Source: Cupriavidus basilensis
GTDB taxonomy: Bacteria > Pseudomonadota > Gammaproteobacteria > Burkholderiales > Burkholderiaceae
Direction: 5' to 3'
DNA length: 52,972 nt
Assembly: GCF_029335485.1 (NCBI RefSeq)
Contig: NZ_JARJLM010000500.1
Span: forward strand, 1-52,972
Shown here: positions 41,962-50,992 of the stretch, piece after piece
Position numbering within the stretch: position 1 is the first letter of the stretch
Layout of the letters: each line of letters starts with the position of its first letter
Translations under genes and position numbers: made by a program
Notes under the pieces: model-generated
The model's database searches: none
Told to the model about the DNA's origin: nothing
The model's input: the letters and a program-made list of their open reading frames with translations, nothing else

Positions 41962-43839
41962 TCAGATCCTGTCCGGGAAGATCACGGACTCGCAGTCCGA
42001 ATAGAGGCGGCTGACATCGTCGGCGCGCAATGCCAGTACCGCGCGCTGGTTGATATAGCCCTTGTCGGTGATTTCGCCCCGCTCGATGGCCGGCGGCGCG
42101 GAAAGCAGCACCGCGCGGGCCGGGCGCTGGGAAGAGCCGGCGCCACGGCAGAGGTCGGCCAGCACGGCGCCGAGCGCCCGCCTGACTTCCGGCATCAGCC
42201 CCAGCGACTTTCCGCAAAGCGTGCCGTCCTGGTCGTTGGCCAGCGTGCGCAGCTTCGCCGTGGGGAACACCAGCAAGCCGACTTCATCGCGGTCGTGTCC
42301 GGCAACCACGATATCCACCGCGTACGGGGACATCGCCGACACCGCCCGCACCCGCAGCGCGCCGACGGAAACCCAGGTACCCGTGGTCAGCTTGAAGTCT
42401 TCCGACACGCGGCCATCGAAGATGACGCCACGATTCGGATCGGCGGGATCGGCAAGACGGCCGGCATCCCCCATGCGGTAGAAGCCATCTTCGTCGAAGG
42501 CCGCCCGCGTCTTCTCCTCGTCGCCGATATAGCCGGCGAAGATCGACGGGCCACGCACCCGCAGCTCATGCTTTTCCTGGCAGGGCACGAACTTCAGCTC
42601 CACGCCGGGGACCGGCACGCCAATGTTGCGGGTATCCGAAGAGAAGAAGTGCGCACTGGTCACCACCGGCGAGGTTTCCGTCGAGCCCCATTCCGTCGTG
42701 AAGAACAACGATTGGTGCCGCACGCCCCGCGCCACCGCGCGCAGGCGGTCCGCCGTCTTCTGCGGCAGCGCCGCTGCCGCGAAGAACAGCATGTCCAGCC
42801 GCCCGAACAGCGCCCCGGCCAGCGCCTCGTCCGCCTCGAGGGAGGGCAGCAGCGCGTCGTAGCCCTTGGGCACATTGAAGAACAGCGTGGGACGAACCTG
42901 CCGGATACCCTCGATGGTCCGCTCGATCAGGCCGGGCGCCGGGCGGCCATCGTCGATGTACAGGGATCCGCCATTGCGCAGCACCAGGTTGAAATTGTGG
43001 TTGGCGCCGAAGGTATGGCTCCACGGCAGCCAGTCGAGCACGACAGGATGCCCCTCGTCGACGAAGCGCCAGCACTGCGCGATCATCTGCTGGTTGGCGC
43101 AGAGCATGCGGTGCGTGTTCGGCACCAGCTTGGGCGCACCGGTCGACCCCGAGGTCAGCAGGATGCGGGCGACGGTGCTGCCCGTGACGCCGTGGAACGC
43201 TTCATCCACGCCGGGCCCGGCACTGGCTGCGCACAAGTCCGTGAACGGTATCTCGCCGGCGGCGGCGCCCGCGGTATAGACCACGGGACACGGCAGCTCC
43301 GCACTCCGTATCGCCGCGCCGTATTGCGCCGCATCTTCCGCATAGACCAGACCGGGATGCAGGCTGGCGAGAATGGCATGCAGCTTGCCATGATCGCTGC
43401 TCATCCTGGTGTATGCGGACGACACCACGGCGATGCGGCGGCCCACGTGCATGGCTGCCAGCGAAAGCAAGGCCAGGTTCACACTGTTGTCAGACAGCGC
43501 CACCACCGGGTCGTCCCGGGCGATGCCCAGATCCAGCAAGGCCTGCCCGATGTTGCGCACGGTGGCGCAAGCCTCGCCGTAGCTCACGGTCTGCCAGCCC
43601 GCCCCCCGCCTCTGCGCCAGGAAGACGCGGTCAGGCTCCCTGGCCGCCCACCTGGTCAGCCAGTCGCCGATGCAACGATCGAAATCCCCCAGGGGAACCG
43701 ACGAGCGCAGGACGAAACTGCCGTCGGCATGGTCCGTGCGCAGGATATCCGGTTCCGCCAGCCGAAGGCCGGTATCGGGCGCCGCGGCCCGGCGCGCTGG
43801 AATGATGGAGGGTAGCGGGTTCACTTGGCGAGCGTCCAT
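41962..43839 (-). CDS. Acyl-CoA synthetase (feruloyl-CoA synthetase-like)
   Basis: 625 residues of the adenylate-forming family. P-loop ILLTSGSTGAPKLVPNTHRM, acid-binding region WLPWSHTFGANHNFNLVL, FFTTEWGSTETSPVVTSA and FDEDGFYRMGDAGR are present, and the length and the order resemble feruloyl-CoA synthetases. It would activate an aromatic or other carboxylic acid to its CoA thioester at the cost of ATP. Its start overlaps the upstream binding-protein gene by 19 bases. Substrate unknown. Confidence 0.82.
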   Translation of the reverse strand: MDARQVNPLPSIIPARRAAAPDTGLRLAEPDILRTDHADGSFVLRSSVPLGDFDRCIGDWLTRWAAREPDRVFLAQRRGAGWQTVSYGEACATVRNIGQALLDLGIARDDPVVALSDNSVNLALLSLAAMHVGRRIAVVSSAYTRMSSDHGKLHAILASLHPGLVYAEDAAQYGAAIRSAELPCPVVYTAGAAAGEIPFTDLCAASAGPGVDEAFHGVTGSTVARILLTSGSTGAPKLVPNTHRMLCANQQMIAQCWRFVDEGHPVVLDWLPWSHTFGANHNFNLVLRNGGSLYIDDGRPAPGLIERTIEGIRQVRPTLFFNVPKGYDALLPSLEADEALAGALFGRLDMLFFAAAALPQKTADRLRAVARGVRHQSLFFTTEWGSTETSPVVTSAHFFSSDTRNIGVPVPGVELKFVPCQEKHELRVRGPSIFAGYIGDEEKTRAAFDEDGFYRMGDAGRLADPADPNRGVIFDGRVSEDFKLTTGTWVSVGALRVRAVSAMSPYAVDIVVAGHDRDEVGLLVFPTAKLRTLANDQDGTLCGKSLGLMPEVRRALGAVLADLCRGAGSSQRPARAVLLSAPPAIERGEITDKGYINQRAVLALRADDVSRLYSDCESVIFPDRI

Positions 43840-44969
43840 GTGCCCCCCTGCACCTTGACCAGGATGCGGCCGCGCGCATCGTAGGCGGAATGATCGGTCT
43901 TGCTGATATTGATCACGCCATGCGCGCCGGGCAGGTCCGCCGTGCCCTCGATGGCGTCGCGCAGCGCCTGCCGGAAACCCGGTGTGCCCGGCTGCGCCGT
44001 CTTTGCCGCAGCGGCAACGGCACGGTCCAGCACCAGATAGGCGTCATACGCATAGGCGGCGAACAGATCGCGCGAACCGGCACCGTATCTGGCTTCATAG
44101 CGCTGGACGAAGCCGGTAGCCACCGCCTTGCTGGGGTGATCCGCCGGCAGTTGTTCCGCCACCAGCAGCACCCCGGCCGGCAACACCACGCCGTCGGCGG
44201 ACCTGCCGCCCACGCGCAGGAAATCGTTGTTGGCCACGCCATGCGTCTGGTAGATCGTGCCCTTGAAGCCACGCTCGCGCAGGGTGGCCATCGGCAGCAC
44301 GGCCGGCGTGCCGCTGCCGGCGACAATCACCGCATCGGGCCTGGCGGCAAGCAGCTTGATGGTCTGCCCCGCCACCGACTGGTCGGTGCGCGCAAAGCGC
44401 TCCACCGCCGTGACGCGGATACCGGCGGCCTGCGCGCGCGGCTCGATGTCCTTGAGCCAGGCTTCGCCGTAGGAGTCGCTGTAGCCAACAAAGCCCAGCG
44501 TGGAGATCTTGCGGGCCTTCATGTCTTCGACCAGGGCAGTCGACATCACTGCCACCGACTGCGGCAGCGAGAAGACCCAGTTCATCAACTCGGGCTTGGG
44601 GACGAAGGGGCACAGGCCGATGGACGGCGTCTTGCCTTCCGCGGCCACGGCGGCGACGGCCAGGCAGGCTGGCGTGGTCGAAGAGCCGATGATGGCGTCC
44701 GCCTTCTCCTCCTGGATCAGGCGGCGCGCATTTTTCGATGCGGCGGACGGATCGGTGGCGTCGTCGAGAACGACATAACGCACCGGCTTGCCGCCCAGTG
44801 TCCTGGGCAGCATTGCGATCGCCTGTTTTTCCGGGATGCCCAACGAGGCGCCCGGGCCTGTCGCCGATAGCGTGACGCCGACGGTCACTTCGGCGGTTTG
44901 CGCAACCGCGGTTGCGGCCCACGCGGACAGGGCGATCCCCGCCGCGATTGCAGCGTGCTTGATTTGCAT
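43821..44969 (-). CDS. ABC-type periplasmic binding protein (branched-chain amino acid family)
   Basis: 382 residues with a signal peptide (AAIAAGIALSAWAATAVAQ), then VTVGVTLSATGPGASLGIPEKQAIAM and the fold-type I binding-protein landmarks IGSSTTPACLAVAAVA, LGFVGYSDSYGEAWLKDIEP and GVVLPAGVLL. Members in aromatic-degradation operons often bind aromatic acids. No permease or ATPase genes are in the operon. Good candidate for uptake of the operon's substrate, but it needs partners from elsewhere. Confidence 0.85.
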   Translation of the reverse strand: MQIKHAAIAAGIALSAWAATAVAQTAEVTVGVTLSATGPGASLGIPEKQAIAMLPRTLGGKPVRYVVLDDATDPSAASKNARRLIQEEKADAIIGSSTTPACLAVAAVAAEGKTPSIGLCPFVPKPELMNWVFSLPQSVAVMSTALVEDMKARKISTLGFVGYSDSYGEAWLKDIEPRAQAAGIRVTAVERFARTDQSVAGQTIKLLAARPDAVIVAGSGTPAVLPMATLRERGFKGTIYQTHGVANNDFLRVGGRSADGVVLPAGVLLVAEQLPADHPSKAVATGFVQRYEARYGAGSRDLFAAYAYDAYLVLDRAVAAAAKTAQPGTPGFRQALRDAIEGTADLPGAHGVINISKTDHSAYDARGRILVKVQGGTWTLAK

Positions 44970-45011
44970 TGCAAGTCTCCTATTGCCCGTTCTTGCGACG
45001 GGCGTTTCACG

Positions 45012-45794
45012 TCAATCCACGTGGCAGCGCACCTGCCCCAGGCCTTCGATTTCCAGATGCAGCGCGTCGCCGCGGACGATCTTGAACATGGGGCCAAGCG
45101 CGCCGGAGAGCACGACATCGCCGGCGCGCAGCGGCTCGCCCATCGACGTCATGGTGCGGGCCAGCCACCAGGCGGCGTGAAGGGGATGCCCAAGGCACGC
45201 CGCGCCATTGCCTGCGGAAACGGGCTCGCCATTGCGGGCGAAGCGCATCGCGCAATCGGCCAGCGCCAGGTCGGAGACGCGCTTCGGATCGGTGCCAAGG
45301 ACATAGAGGCCGCACGACGCGTTGTCCGCCACCGTATCGACCAGCGTGATCTTCCAGTCCTGGATGGCGCTATCGACGATCTCGATGGCGGGCAAGGCGA
45401 ACTCGACGGCGCGAAGGAACCGTCCCCAGGTGAGGCTCTCGTCATCGAGGTCGCGGCCGATGACGAATGCCACCTCCCCTTCCGCCTTGGGCTGGATCAG
45501 CGAGCCGAAGGGAATCGCGCTGCCGGACAGGAACTCCATATCGGCGAACAACACGCCGAAATCCGGCAGGTCCACGCCAAGCTGGGCCTGCACCGCCTTC
45601 GACGTGAGGCCCACCTTCTTGCCGCTGATGGCACGCCCGTCGGAGAGGGCACGGCGCGTGTTGGCGGCGGCGACGGCATAGGCCGCCTCCAGGCCGCCGA
45701 TGCCGAAGGTCTCGGAGACCCTGGCGATGGGGCTGCGCTCGCGGCGGGATTGGTACAGCGCATCGGCCGCTTGCTGGATGGGGGTGTCTGTCAT
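45012..45794 (-). CDS. 2-hydroxypenta-2,4-dienoate hydratase
   Basis: 260 residues of the MhpD/BphH family; adds water to 2-hydroxypenta-2,4-dienoate to give 4-hydroxy-2-oxovalerate. GKKVGLTSKAVQAQLGVDLPDFGVLFADM, metal-binding EGEVAFVIGRDL, and VDSAIQDWKITLVDTVADNAS match. This is the last retained step of the meta pathway here; the following aldolase gene and the acetaldehyde dehydrogenase gene are absent. The ATG at 45794 gives the family's usual size. Confidence 0.92.
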   Translation of the reverse strand: MTDTPIQQAADALYQSRRERSPIARVSETFGIGGLEAAYAVAAANTRRALSDGRAISGKKVGLTSKAVQAQLGVDLPDFGVLFADMEFLSGSAIPFGSLIQPKAEGEVAFVIGRDLDDESLTWGRFLRAVEFALPAIEIVDSAIQDWKITLVDTVADNASCGLYVLGTDPKRVSDLALADCAMRFARNGEPVSAGNGAACLGHPLHAAWWLARTMTSMGEPLRAGDVVLSGALGPMFKIVRGDALHLEIEGLGQVRCHVD

Positions 45795-45874
45795 TGTTGT
45801 CTGCCTGGGAATGCTCTGGGAATGTTCTGGAGATGCTGTTGTCTTCCTGCCTGTCCGCCCGGCGGCATGCCTGG

Positions 45875-46924
45875 TCAGGCAGCCGCGAGGCGCTCCGCGG
45901 CAGCGGCTTGCTGCGAGCGATAGCGCGGCAGCAATTGCGCGACCTGTTCCGTCTCCCGGGACAGGCATTGCGCAAAGCCCTCGGCCAGTTCCGCGACCAC
46001 GTCCTCGACGGTGCGCACGGCACCGATGGCGCCGACGCCATGGCCCGCCGACCACACGTCGCGCCACGCCTTCGGCGCGGAAGCGATATCGCCGGAGAAG
46101 TCGATCTTGGTCTCCTCCTTGAGCTTGTCCGGCGTGAAGCCTGCCGCCGCCACGGTCGGCCTTAGCCAGTTCGCAAGCACGCCCGATACGGCGCTGGACT
46201 GCACCAGGTCTTCCATGCTGCTGGCCACCAGCATGTCCCGGTAGGCGGGAGCCGCCATGCTCTCCCGCGTCGCGATCAGGCGCGTGCCGACCACCACGAA
46301 ATCCGCTCCCAGCAATTGCGCGGCCCGGATCTCCGCGCCGCTGGAAATAGCGCCTGCCAGGCCGATGGGCCCGTCCCAGAAGCGGCGCACCTCCGCCAGG
46401 AATGCGAAAGGATGATAGGTGCCGGTATGCCCGCCGGCGCCGCTGGTGACCAGCACCAGTCCGTCGACGCCGGCCTCGATCGACTTGCGCGCGAGCGCCG
46501 GCGAAACGACATCCGCCATCACCAGCCCGCCATAGCCATGCACGCGCTCCAGCACGCGGCGGGGACTGCCCAGCGCGGTGGTAACGATGCCAGGGCGATA
46601 CCGTTCGACCAACTCCATTTCCGCCTCGAAGCGGTCGTAGCTGCTATGGACGATCATGTTCAGCGCCCAGGGTACGTCCGGGCAGCGGGCGGCTTCGGCC
46701 GCGATGTGCGACAGCGCGGCGTCGAGTGTGGCGAGGTTGCGCGCGTTCGGCGCGGCATAGGTACCGACGATGCCAGCCTTCAGGCTGGCGGTAACCAGTT
46801 CCGGGCCGGACACCAGGAACATCGGCGCTGCCATGACCGGCAGGCGCGCCTTGGCGAAAACGTTGCGCACGGCTGCATGCGAAGCGCTGGGTGAGGCGTT
46901 GGGTGGCGCGTTGGGGGCATTCAT
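45875..46924 (-). CDS. Nitronate monooxygenase-like flavoprotein
   Basis: 349 residues of the FMN-dependent nitronate monooxygenase/2-nitropropane dioxygenase family: LPVMAAPMFLVSGPELVTASLKAGIVGT, ALNMIVHSS, ADVVSPALARKSIEAGVDGLVLVTSGAGGHTG, and the phosphate site GAISSGAEIRAAQLLGADFVVVGTRLIAT. It lies inside the ring-cleavage operon, an unusual place. It could act on a nitro- or enoyl-like intermediate, or be an NADH:quinone-type oxidoreductase. Substrate not predictable. Confidence 0.8.
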   Translation of the reverse strand: MNAPNAPPNASPSASHAAVRNVFAKARLPVMAAPMFLVSGPELVTASLKAGIVGTYAAPNARNLATLDAALSHIAAEAARCPDVPWALNMIVHSSYDRFEAEMELVERYRPGIVTTALGSPRRVLERVHGYGGLVMADVVSPALARKSIEAGVDGLVLVTSGAGGHTGTYHPFAFLAEVRRFWDGPIGLAGAISSGAEIRAAQLLGADFVVVGTRLIATRESMAAPAYRDMLVASSMEDLVQSSAVSGVLANWLRPTVAAAGFTPDKLKEETKIDFSGDIASAPKAWRDVWSAGHGVGAIGAVRTVEDVVAELAEGFAQCLSRETEQVAQLLPRYRSQQAAAAERLAAA

Positions 46925-46972
46925 CTTGTCTGTTCCTTGTCCGTTCTTGCCGATCTGTCGGCTGATAATCGG

Positions 46973-47776
46973 CTAGCGGCGACCGGGCCGCCCGCGGACT
47001 TCCCACCCGCCATCGCTTTGCAGGATGGCCGCCGTGGTTGCCGGGGAATTGGTGCGCGAGGCCAGCAGCACGTAGTGCCCGGTGTGGTCTTCCGGCTGGG
47101 CGATGAAGCCCAGTGGCACCGAGTTCGCCACGGCGTCCGAGAAACCGGGAATCTCCGACAGCCTGGATTCTTGCTTGCCGAGCGACTCCGGCCCCTTCAA
47201 CGGCGTCACCGTGCCGCCGGGCGCCACGCCGTTCACGCGGATCTCCGGCGCCAGTTCATAGGCCAGCTGGCGGATCAGGCCCACGCACGCGTGCTTGGAC
47301 GCCACGTACACAGGACCGCCGCCGCCGGCATAAAAGCTGGAGTTCGACAAGGTGAAGATCATGCTGCCGCGGGTTTCCCGCAAGGCGCCCGCCGCGGCAT
47401 GGGCCGCCAGCAGGTAGCCCAGCACGTTGACATCGAATACTTCCCGGAAGGCCGCACTGACCACGCCGCGATCCAGCTTGCGCAGCGTGGCGAAGTGATC
47501 CCAGACGCCGGCGTTGCCCACCAGGGTGTCGAGCTTGCCGAACGCCCTGACGGTGGCTTCCACCGCCTCCGCGTTGGCGTCTTCCGAGCGCACGTCGCCA
47601 ACCGTGATCGCCACGCGGCCGCCGAACTCGGCCCGCATGGCGTCCGCGCCTTGGGCATTGCGCACCAGCACGCCAACGCCGGCCGCGCCCTCGGCCAGGA
47701 ACCTGCGCGTGACCGCCAGGCCAATGCCTGAGTTGGCACCGGTCACCAATGCCACATCGTTATCGAGCCAGCCCAT
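46973..47776 (-). CDS. cis-Dihydrodiol dehydrogenase (BphB/HcaB-type SDR)
   Basis: 267 residues. It has the start typical of BphB/HcaB (GWLDNDVALVTGANSGIGLAV), NAG, and the Tyr157-Lys161 pair (YVASKH) of short-chain dehydrogenases, with NGVAPGGTVTP following. It would oxidise the cis-dihydrodiol made by the Rieske oxygenase to the catechol with NAD+. It begins two bases after the beta-subunit stop, so it is coupled to the oxygenase genes. Confidence 0.9.
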   Translation of the reverse strand: MGWLDNDVALVTGANSGIGLAVTRRFLAEGAAGVGVLVRNAQGADAMRAEFGGRVAITVGDVRSEDANAEAVEATVRAFGKLDTLVGNAGVWDHFATLRKLDRGVVSAAFREVFDVNVLGYLLAAHAAAGALRETRGSMIFTLSNSSFYAGGGGPVYVASKHACVGLIRQLAYELAPEIRVNGVAPGGTVTPLKGPESLGKQESRLSEIPGFSDAVANSVPLGFIAQPEDHTGHYVLLASRTNSPATTAAILQSDGGWEVRGRPGRR

Positions 47777-47778
47777 GG

Positions 47779-48342
47779 TCAGAAGAAGGTATTGAGGTTC
47801 TTGGACATCAGCAGGGACTGCGTGATGACGATCTTGCGGCGGGCGATGCGGAAATCCTCGCCGTCGGCGCGCAGCACATCCTCGCGCCGGCCCAGCAGCA
47901 GATCGTTGTCCGCCTCTCCCCGGCTACGGTAGTTGACGAAGACCGAGTGGACAATGAACTCGCCGTCCGCCGCACCCGCGTACGCTTCGATGTTGCTGAT
48001 CACGTGCACATGCCGGGTAGGCGGGTCTTCGGCCCAGGCGGAGGGTTGCTTGAAGCGGGCCACGCGGCGTGACAGGTCGAAGTGGTTGTCGTCGAAATAC
48101 GCGCCCCGCCCGATGGCGTAGGCGCCGAGCTTGTCGGCGCGGCGGCGGTTCTCGATGGCGGGCATCCAGTAGTGGATATCCTCGGTCATCAACGCCAGCC
48201 AGTCGCTCCACGCCTCGCTGTCGAGCAAGCGAGCCTCGCGATACAGGAATTGCTGGATCCGGTGGGCGGTGGCAAGGTCCACCGCCTGCGGCGCCGGGGC
48301 TGCCGGCTGCGGAAGCGGAAGCGGAAGCGGAAGCGCGCTCAT
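47779..48342 (-). CDS. Aromatic-ring-hydroxylating dioxygenase beta subunit
   Basis: 187 residues of the small-subunit family: HRIQQFLYREARLLDSEAWSDWLALMTEDIHYWMP, then RVARFKQPSAWAEDPPTRHVHVISNIEAY and DFRIARRKIVITQSLLMSKNLNTFF. It is structural, forming the alpha3beta3 hexamer. Its ATG overlaps the alpha-subunit stop (ATGA). The N-terminus includes a PLPLPLPLP stretch made by four hexamer repeats (48311-48334). Confidence 0.92.
   Translation of the reverse strand: MSALPLPLPLPQPAAPAPQAVDLATAHRIQQFLYREARLLDSEAWSDWLALMTEDIHYWMPAIENRRRADKLGAYAIGRGAYFDDNHFDLSRRVARFKQPSAWAEDPPTRHVHVISNIEAYAGAADGEFIVHSVFVNYRSRGEADNDLLLGRREDVLRADGEDFRIARRKIVITQSLLMSKNLNTFF
48311..48334 (+). repeat. Hexanucleotide repeat in the beta-subunit N-terminus
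   Basis: Four exact copies of GGAAGC encode a PLPLPLP stretch at the start of the Rieske oxygenase beta subunit. Copy-number change would keep the frame. Confidence 0.8.
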
Positions 48343-49739
48343 GCTACCTCCTTCAGGCTGTTGTTGACGAATGCGCTCTCCGGCAGGCTGGGCTTGTCGC
48401 GCACCGGGACGTCATCCCATGCACGCGCCTGCATCAGGTCCATCCAGCGCTGGTAGAACGCCCGGTGATTGGCTTCGTTCACCTGGTTGCGATAGACGTT
48501 GCCCGGCAGTTCGCTATCCTCCAGCCTGGAGTCGCGGCCCAGGCCCATGTACAGGTCCTGCTGGCGCGTGACGAAGCCGGCGTTGGTGCGGGTGGAGAAC
48601 TCGAAGTTCTCGCCGTCGTCCATCTCGAATACGCCGGAAGGCGAGAACGTCAGCATGGTTCCCTTCAGCCAGCGGTCCTTGATGTCCTGCGGCGCACTCT
48701 GGTTGACGATGGTCCAGGTGTGCAGCTCGATCTTGCCCGGGCCGCGCGGATGCCAGACGCGGAAGGTGTTCTGCCCCGGCAGGAAGGAAAGGTTGGGGAA
48801 CACACTGACCGAGGAGATCGAACCGATCATCTTCGAGCGGAACTCGCCGAGCCGCTTTGCCACCTTGGGCTGGATGCCGTACAGGTACTTGCGGATCTCC
48901 TTGTCGCCCAGGGTTGCGGCATTGCCGACGACATCCAGGTTGAACTCCCAGCCGTGGCCGTTGAAATTGACGTGGTAGGAATCCGGGTCCTTGTAGACCT
49001 CGGCCACCGGCCCGCCGAGCATGGCGCGCGCGGCGGAGTCGTGCGTCCACAGGGCGTGGTAGATGTCGCCGATGAAATTCTCGACCGGGACCTTCCAGTT
49101 GCAGTTGATCACCGACTTCACGCAGCCGCCGACGAACTCCGTGCCTTCGCCGTCCATGTCCAGCATGACGTCCAGGTAATAGCGGAAGTCGCCAAGGAAT
49201 TCGTCCAGCGAAGGCGCGTCCGGATCCATATTGCCGAACACCAGCCCCTTGTAGCTCGCCACCTTGGCGACCGGATGCAGCCCGTGCTCCGCACGGTCCA
49301 TACCGCTGGCCTCGAACAACTCCTGGCCGGCCATGCCGCGCAGAGCGCCATCGATGCCGAAGCTCCAGCCGTGGTAGTTGCAGACGAAGCCCCGCGCGTT
49401 GCCGGCGTCGGTGAAGTTCAGCTTGTTGCCGCGATGGGGGCAGGTGTTCAGGAAGGCACGGATGGCGCCGTCCTTTTGCCGCACCACGATCACGTTGTCT
49501 TCCGCCATATAGGTGGTGACATAGTCCCCCGCCTTGGGAATCTGCGACTCGTGGGCAAGAAAGAGCCAGCTGCGGGCGAAGATCTTCTCCAGCTCCTGCT
49601 CGTAGATGCGCTGGTCCCAGTAGACGCGGCGCGACAGCCTGCCGGTGTCGAGATCGAGCAGGCGATCCAGGTCGCGCAGGGGCGCGCTGGCCGGATCCTT
49701 GCGCAGGCGTTCGCAGTTTCCGCTGCATTCGTGTGTCAT
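48339..49739 (-). CDS. Rieske dioxygenase alpha subunit
   Basis: 466 residues. Rieske cluster ligands Cys100, His102, Cys120 and His123 (CPHRGNKL, CNYHGWSF) and mononuclear-iron ligands His228 and His233 with bridging Asp225 (GDIYHALWTH) are present. This is the catalytic subunit of a ring-hydroxylating dioxygenase of the BphA/HcaE type and determines substrate choice. The ferredoxin gene lies 20 bases upstream and the beta-subunit gene overlaps the stop. I cannot read the substrate from the sequence. Confidence 0.93.
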   Translation of the reverse strand: MTHECSGNCERLRKDPASAPLRDLDRLLDLDTGRLSRRVYWDQRIYEQELEKIFARSWLFLAHESQIPKAGDYVTTYMAEDNVIVVRQKDGAIRAFLNTCPHRGNKLNFTDAGNARGFVCNYHGWSFGIDGALRGMAGQELFEASGMDRAEHGLHPVAKVASYKGLVFGNMDPDAPSLDEFLGDFRYYLDVMLDMDGEGTEFVGGCVKSVINCNWKVPVENFIGDIYHALWTHDSAARAMLGGPVAEVYKDPDSYHVNFNGHGWEFNLDVVGNAATLGDKEIRKYLYGIQPKVAKRLGEFRSKMIGSISSVSVFPNLSFLPGQNTFRVWHPRGPGKIELHTWTIVNQSAPQDIKDRWLKGTMLTFSPSGVFEMDDGENFEFSTRTNAGFVTRQQDLYMGLGRDSRLEDSELPGNVYRNQVNEANHRAFYQRWMDLMQARAWDDVPVRDKPSLPESAFVNNSLKEVA

Positions 49740-49759
49740 GTTCTGCCTCTTGGATGGCC

Positions 49760-50104
49760 TCAGATGGCCGAAGACGCCGCTTCGGATTCCTGGTCCAGAT
49801 CGGCGTAGATCCGGTCAGCCTCGACGATTACCTTGTACGTGCGCAGGTCTACCGTGCACGGGAACCCGACGGCCTGCCCGGTAGGAATGTGGAACTGGCC
49901 GTCGTGGACCGGACAGGCGATCAGGTCGCCATCGACGATCTCGCCTTCGGACAATGACGCGGTCGCGTGCGTGCACACGTCGCTGGTGGCGAAGTATTCG
50001 CCGTCGATGTTGTAGACAGCCAGGGGGCAGCGCGATGTCTCGACCTTGCACACCTGGCCCGGCGCCAGCGCCTCGCGCTGGATCAGGAAGACTTTATTGC
50101 TCAT
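49760..50104 (-). CDS. Rieske-type ferredoxin of the oxygenase system
   Basis: 114 residues with the Rieske motifs CTHATASL (Cys44, His46) and CPVHDGQF (Cys64, His67). It carries electrons from the reductase at the operon's end to the alpha subunit. An acidic tail ends the protein. Spacing of 34 bases from the upstream LigB gene. Confidence 0.92.
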   Translation of the reverse strand: MSNKVFLIQREALAPGQVCKVETSRCPLAVYNIDGEYFATSDVCTHATASLSEGEIVDGDLIACPVHDGQFHIPTGQAVGFPCTVDLRTYKVIVEADRIYADLDQESEAASSAI

Positions 50105-50138
50105 TGCGATAGTTCCTTCTTGCCCGGCTCATCGCCGG

Positions 50139-50978
50139 TCACTGCAGATGCAGTTGGACAAATCCCAGGCCGGTCACCCATTCCGGGACGGCCTCGTAGG
50201 CGATGGTCTCGCCGCGCGCGCCTTCCAGCGCGCCCATGGCGCAGGCCCAGTTGCGGATTTCCATGCCGCCGTTGCCGCCGTTGGCGAGGATGTATTCGTC
50301 GCTGAGCGCAGCCAGCGCCTGCAGGTCGTTGCATTCGGCATAAGCCAGGATCTCGCGATCGAAGGTCTCGTTGACCCGGCCCATCTCCGCGGTGCCGACC
50401 CAGTGGCTGATGCCGCCGCTGCCGATCACCACGACCCGCTCGTCCTGCGCATAGGCGTTCACCGCGTCGCGGATCTGGCGGCCAACCTGGATGGCGCGCG
50501 CCATGCGGATATACGGGTCCACGCCAGCGGCCAGGTACACCGGAATGGTGCCGACAGTGTGTCCTGCTTCGCGCATCGGCTGCACCATCAGCTGGTTCGG
50601 AATGCCGATCGCGTGGTCCACCGTCAGCGCGCGCGCCACCGCCCAGTCGAAGCCGCTCGCGTGGCCGGCGCTCGCGATATGCGATGCCAGCGCTTCGCTG
50701 TTCGGGATCACCCCGCGCTTCAGCCCGGGCATCGCGTCCAGCGGGCCGTCCACATCGCCCGTGCCGATCAGGTAGCTGGGCAGGCAGCCGGTACCGAACA
50801 ACATGTAGTGATCCGCGCCCACGATCACCACGCTGGTGGGCGCCAGTTCCGCCAGCCGCGCCGCGCAAGTCCTGAAGGCGTTCCACATGCGCTCCCGCAC
50901 CGCGGGCGCGGGCGCCTCGGGGGCGACAAACATCACCGGGTCATGGGGCACCAGGAAGCCACCTACGATCTTTCCCAT
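50139..50978 (-). CDS. Class III extradiol dioxygenase, LigB-like catalytic subunit
   Basis: 279 residues of the LigB superfamily: GGFLVPHDPVMF (iron ligand His12), VIVGADHYMLFG (His57), VDHAIGIPNQLMV, and VIGSGGISHWVG. It opens a catechol between carbons next to its hydroxyls with Fe(II) and O2. The neighbouring LigA-like gene supplies a second subunit, as in CarBa/CarBb (aminobiphenyldiol) and LigAB (protocatechuate) enzymes; single-subunit MhpB-like relatives do not have one. Confidence 0.88.
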   Translation of the reverse strand: MGKIVGGFLVPHDPVMFVAPEAPAPAVRERMWNAFRTCAARLAELAPTSVVIVGADHYMLFGTGCLPSYLIGTGDVDGPLDAMPGLKRGVIPNSEALASHIASAGHASGFDWAVARALTVDHAIGIPNQLMVQPMREAGHTVGTIPVYLAAGVDPYIRMARAIQVGRQIRDAVNAYAQDERVVVIGSGGISHWVGTAEMGRVNETFDREILAYAECNDLQALAALSDEYILANGGNGGMEIRNWACAMGALEGARGETIAYEAVPEWVTGLGFVQLHLQ

Positions 50979-50992
50979 CTCTGCTCCTGTTC

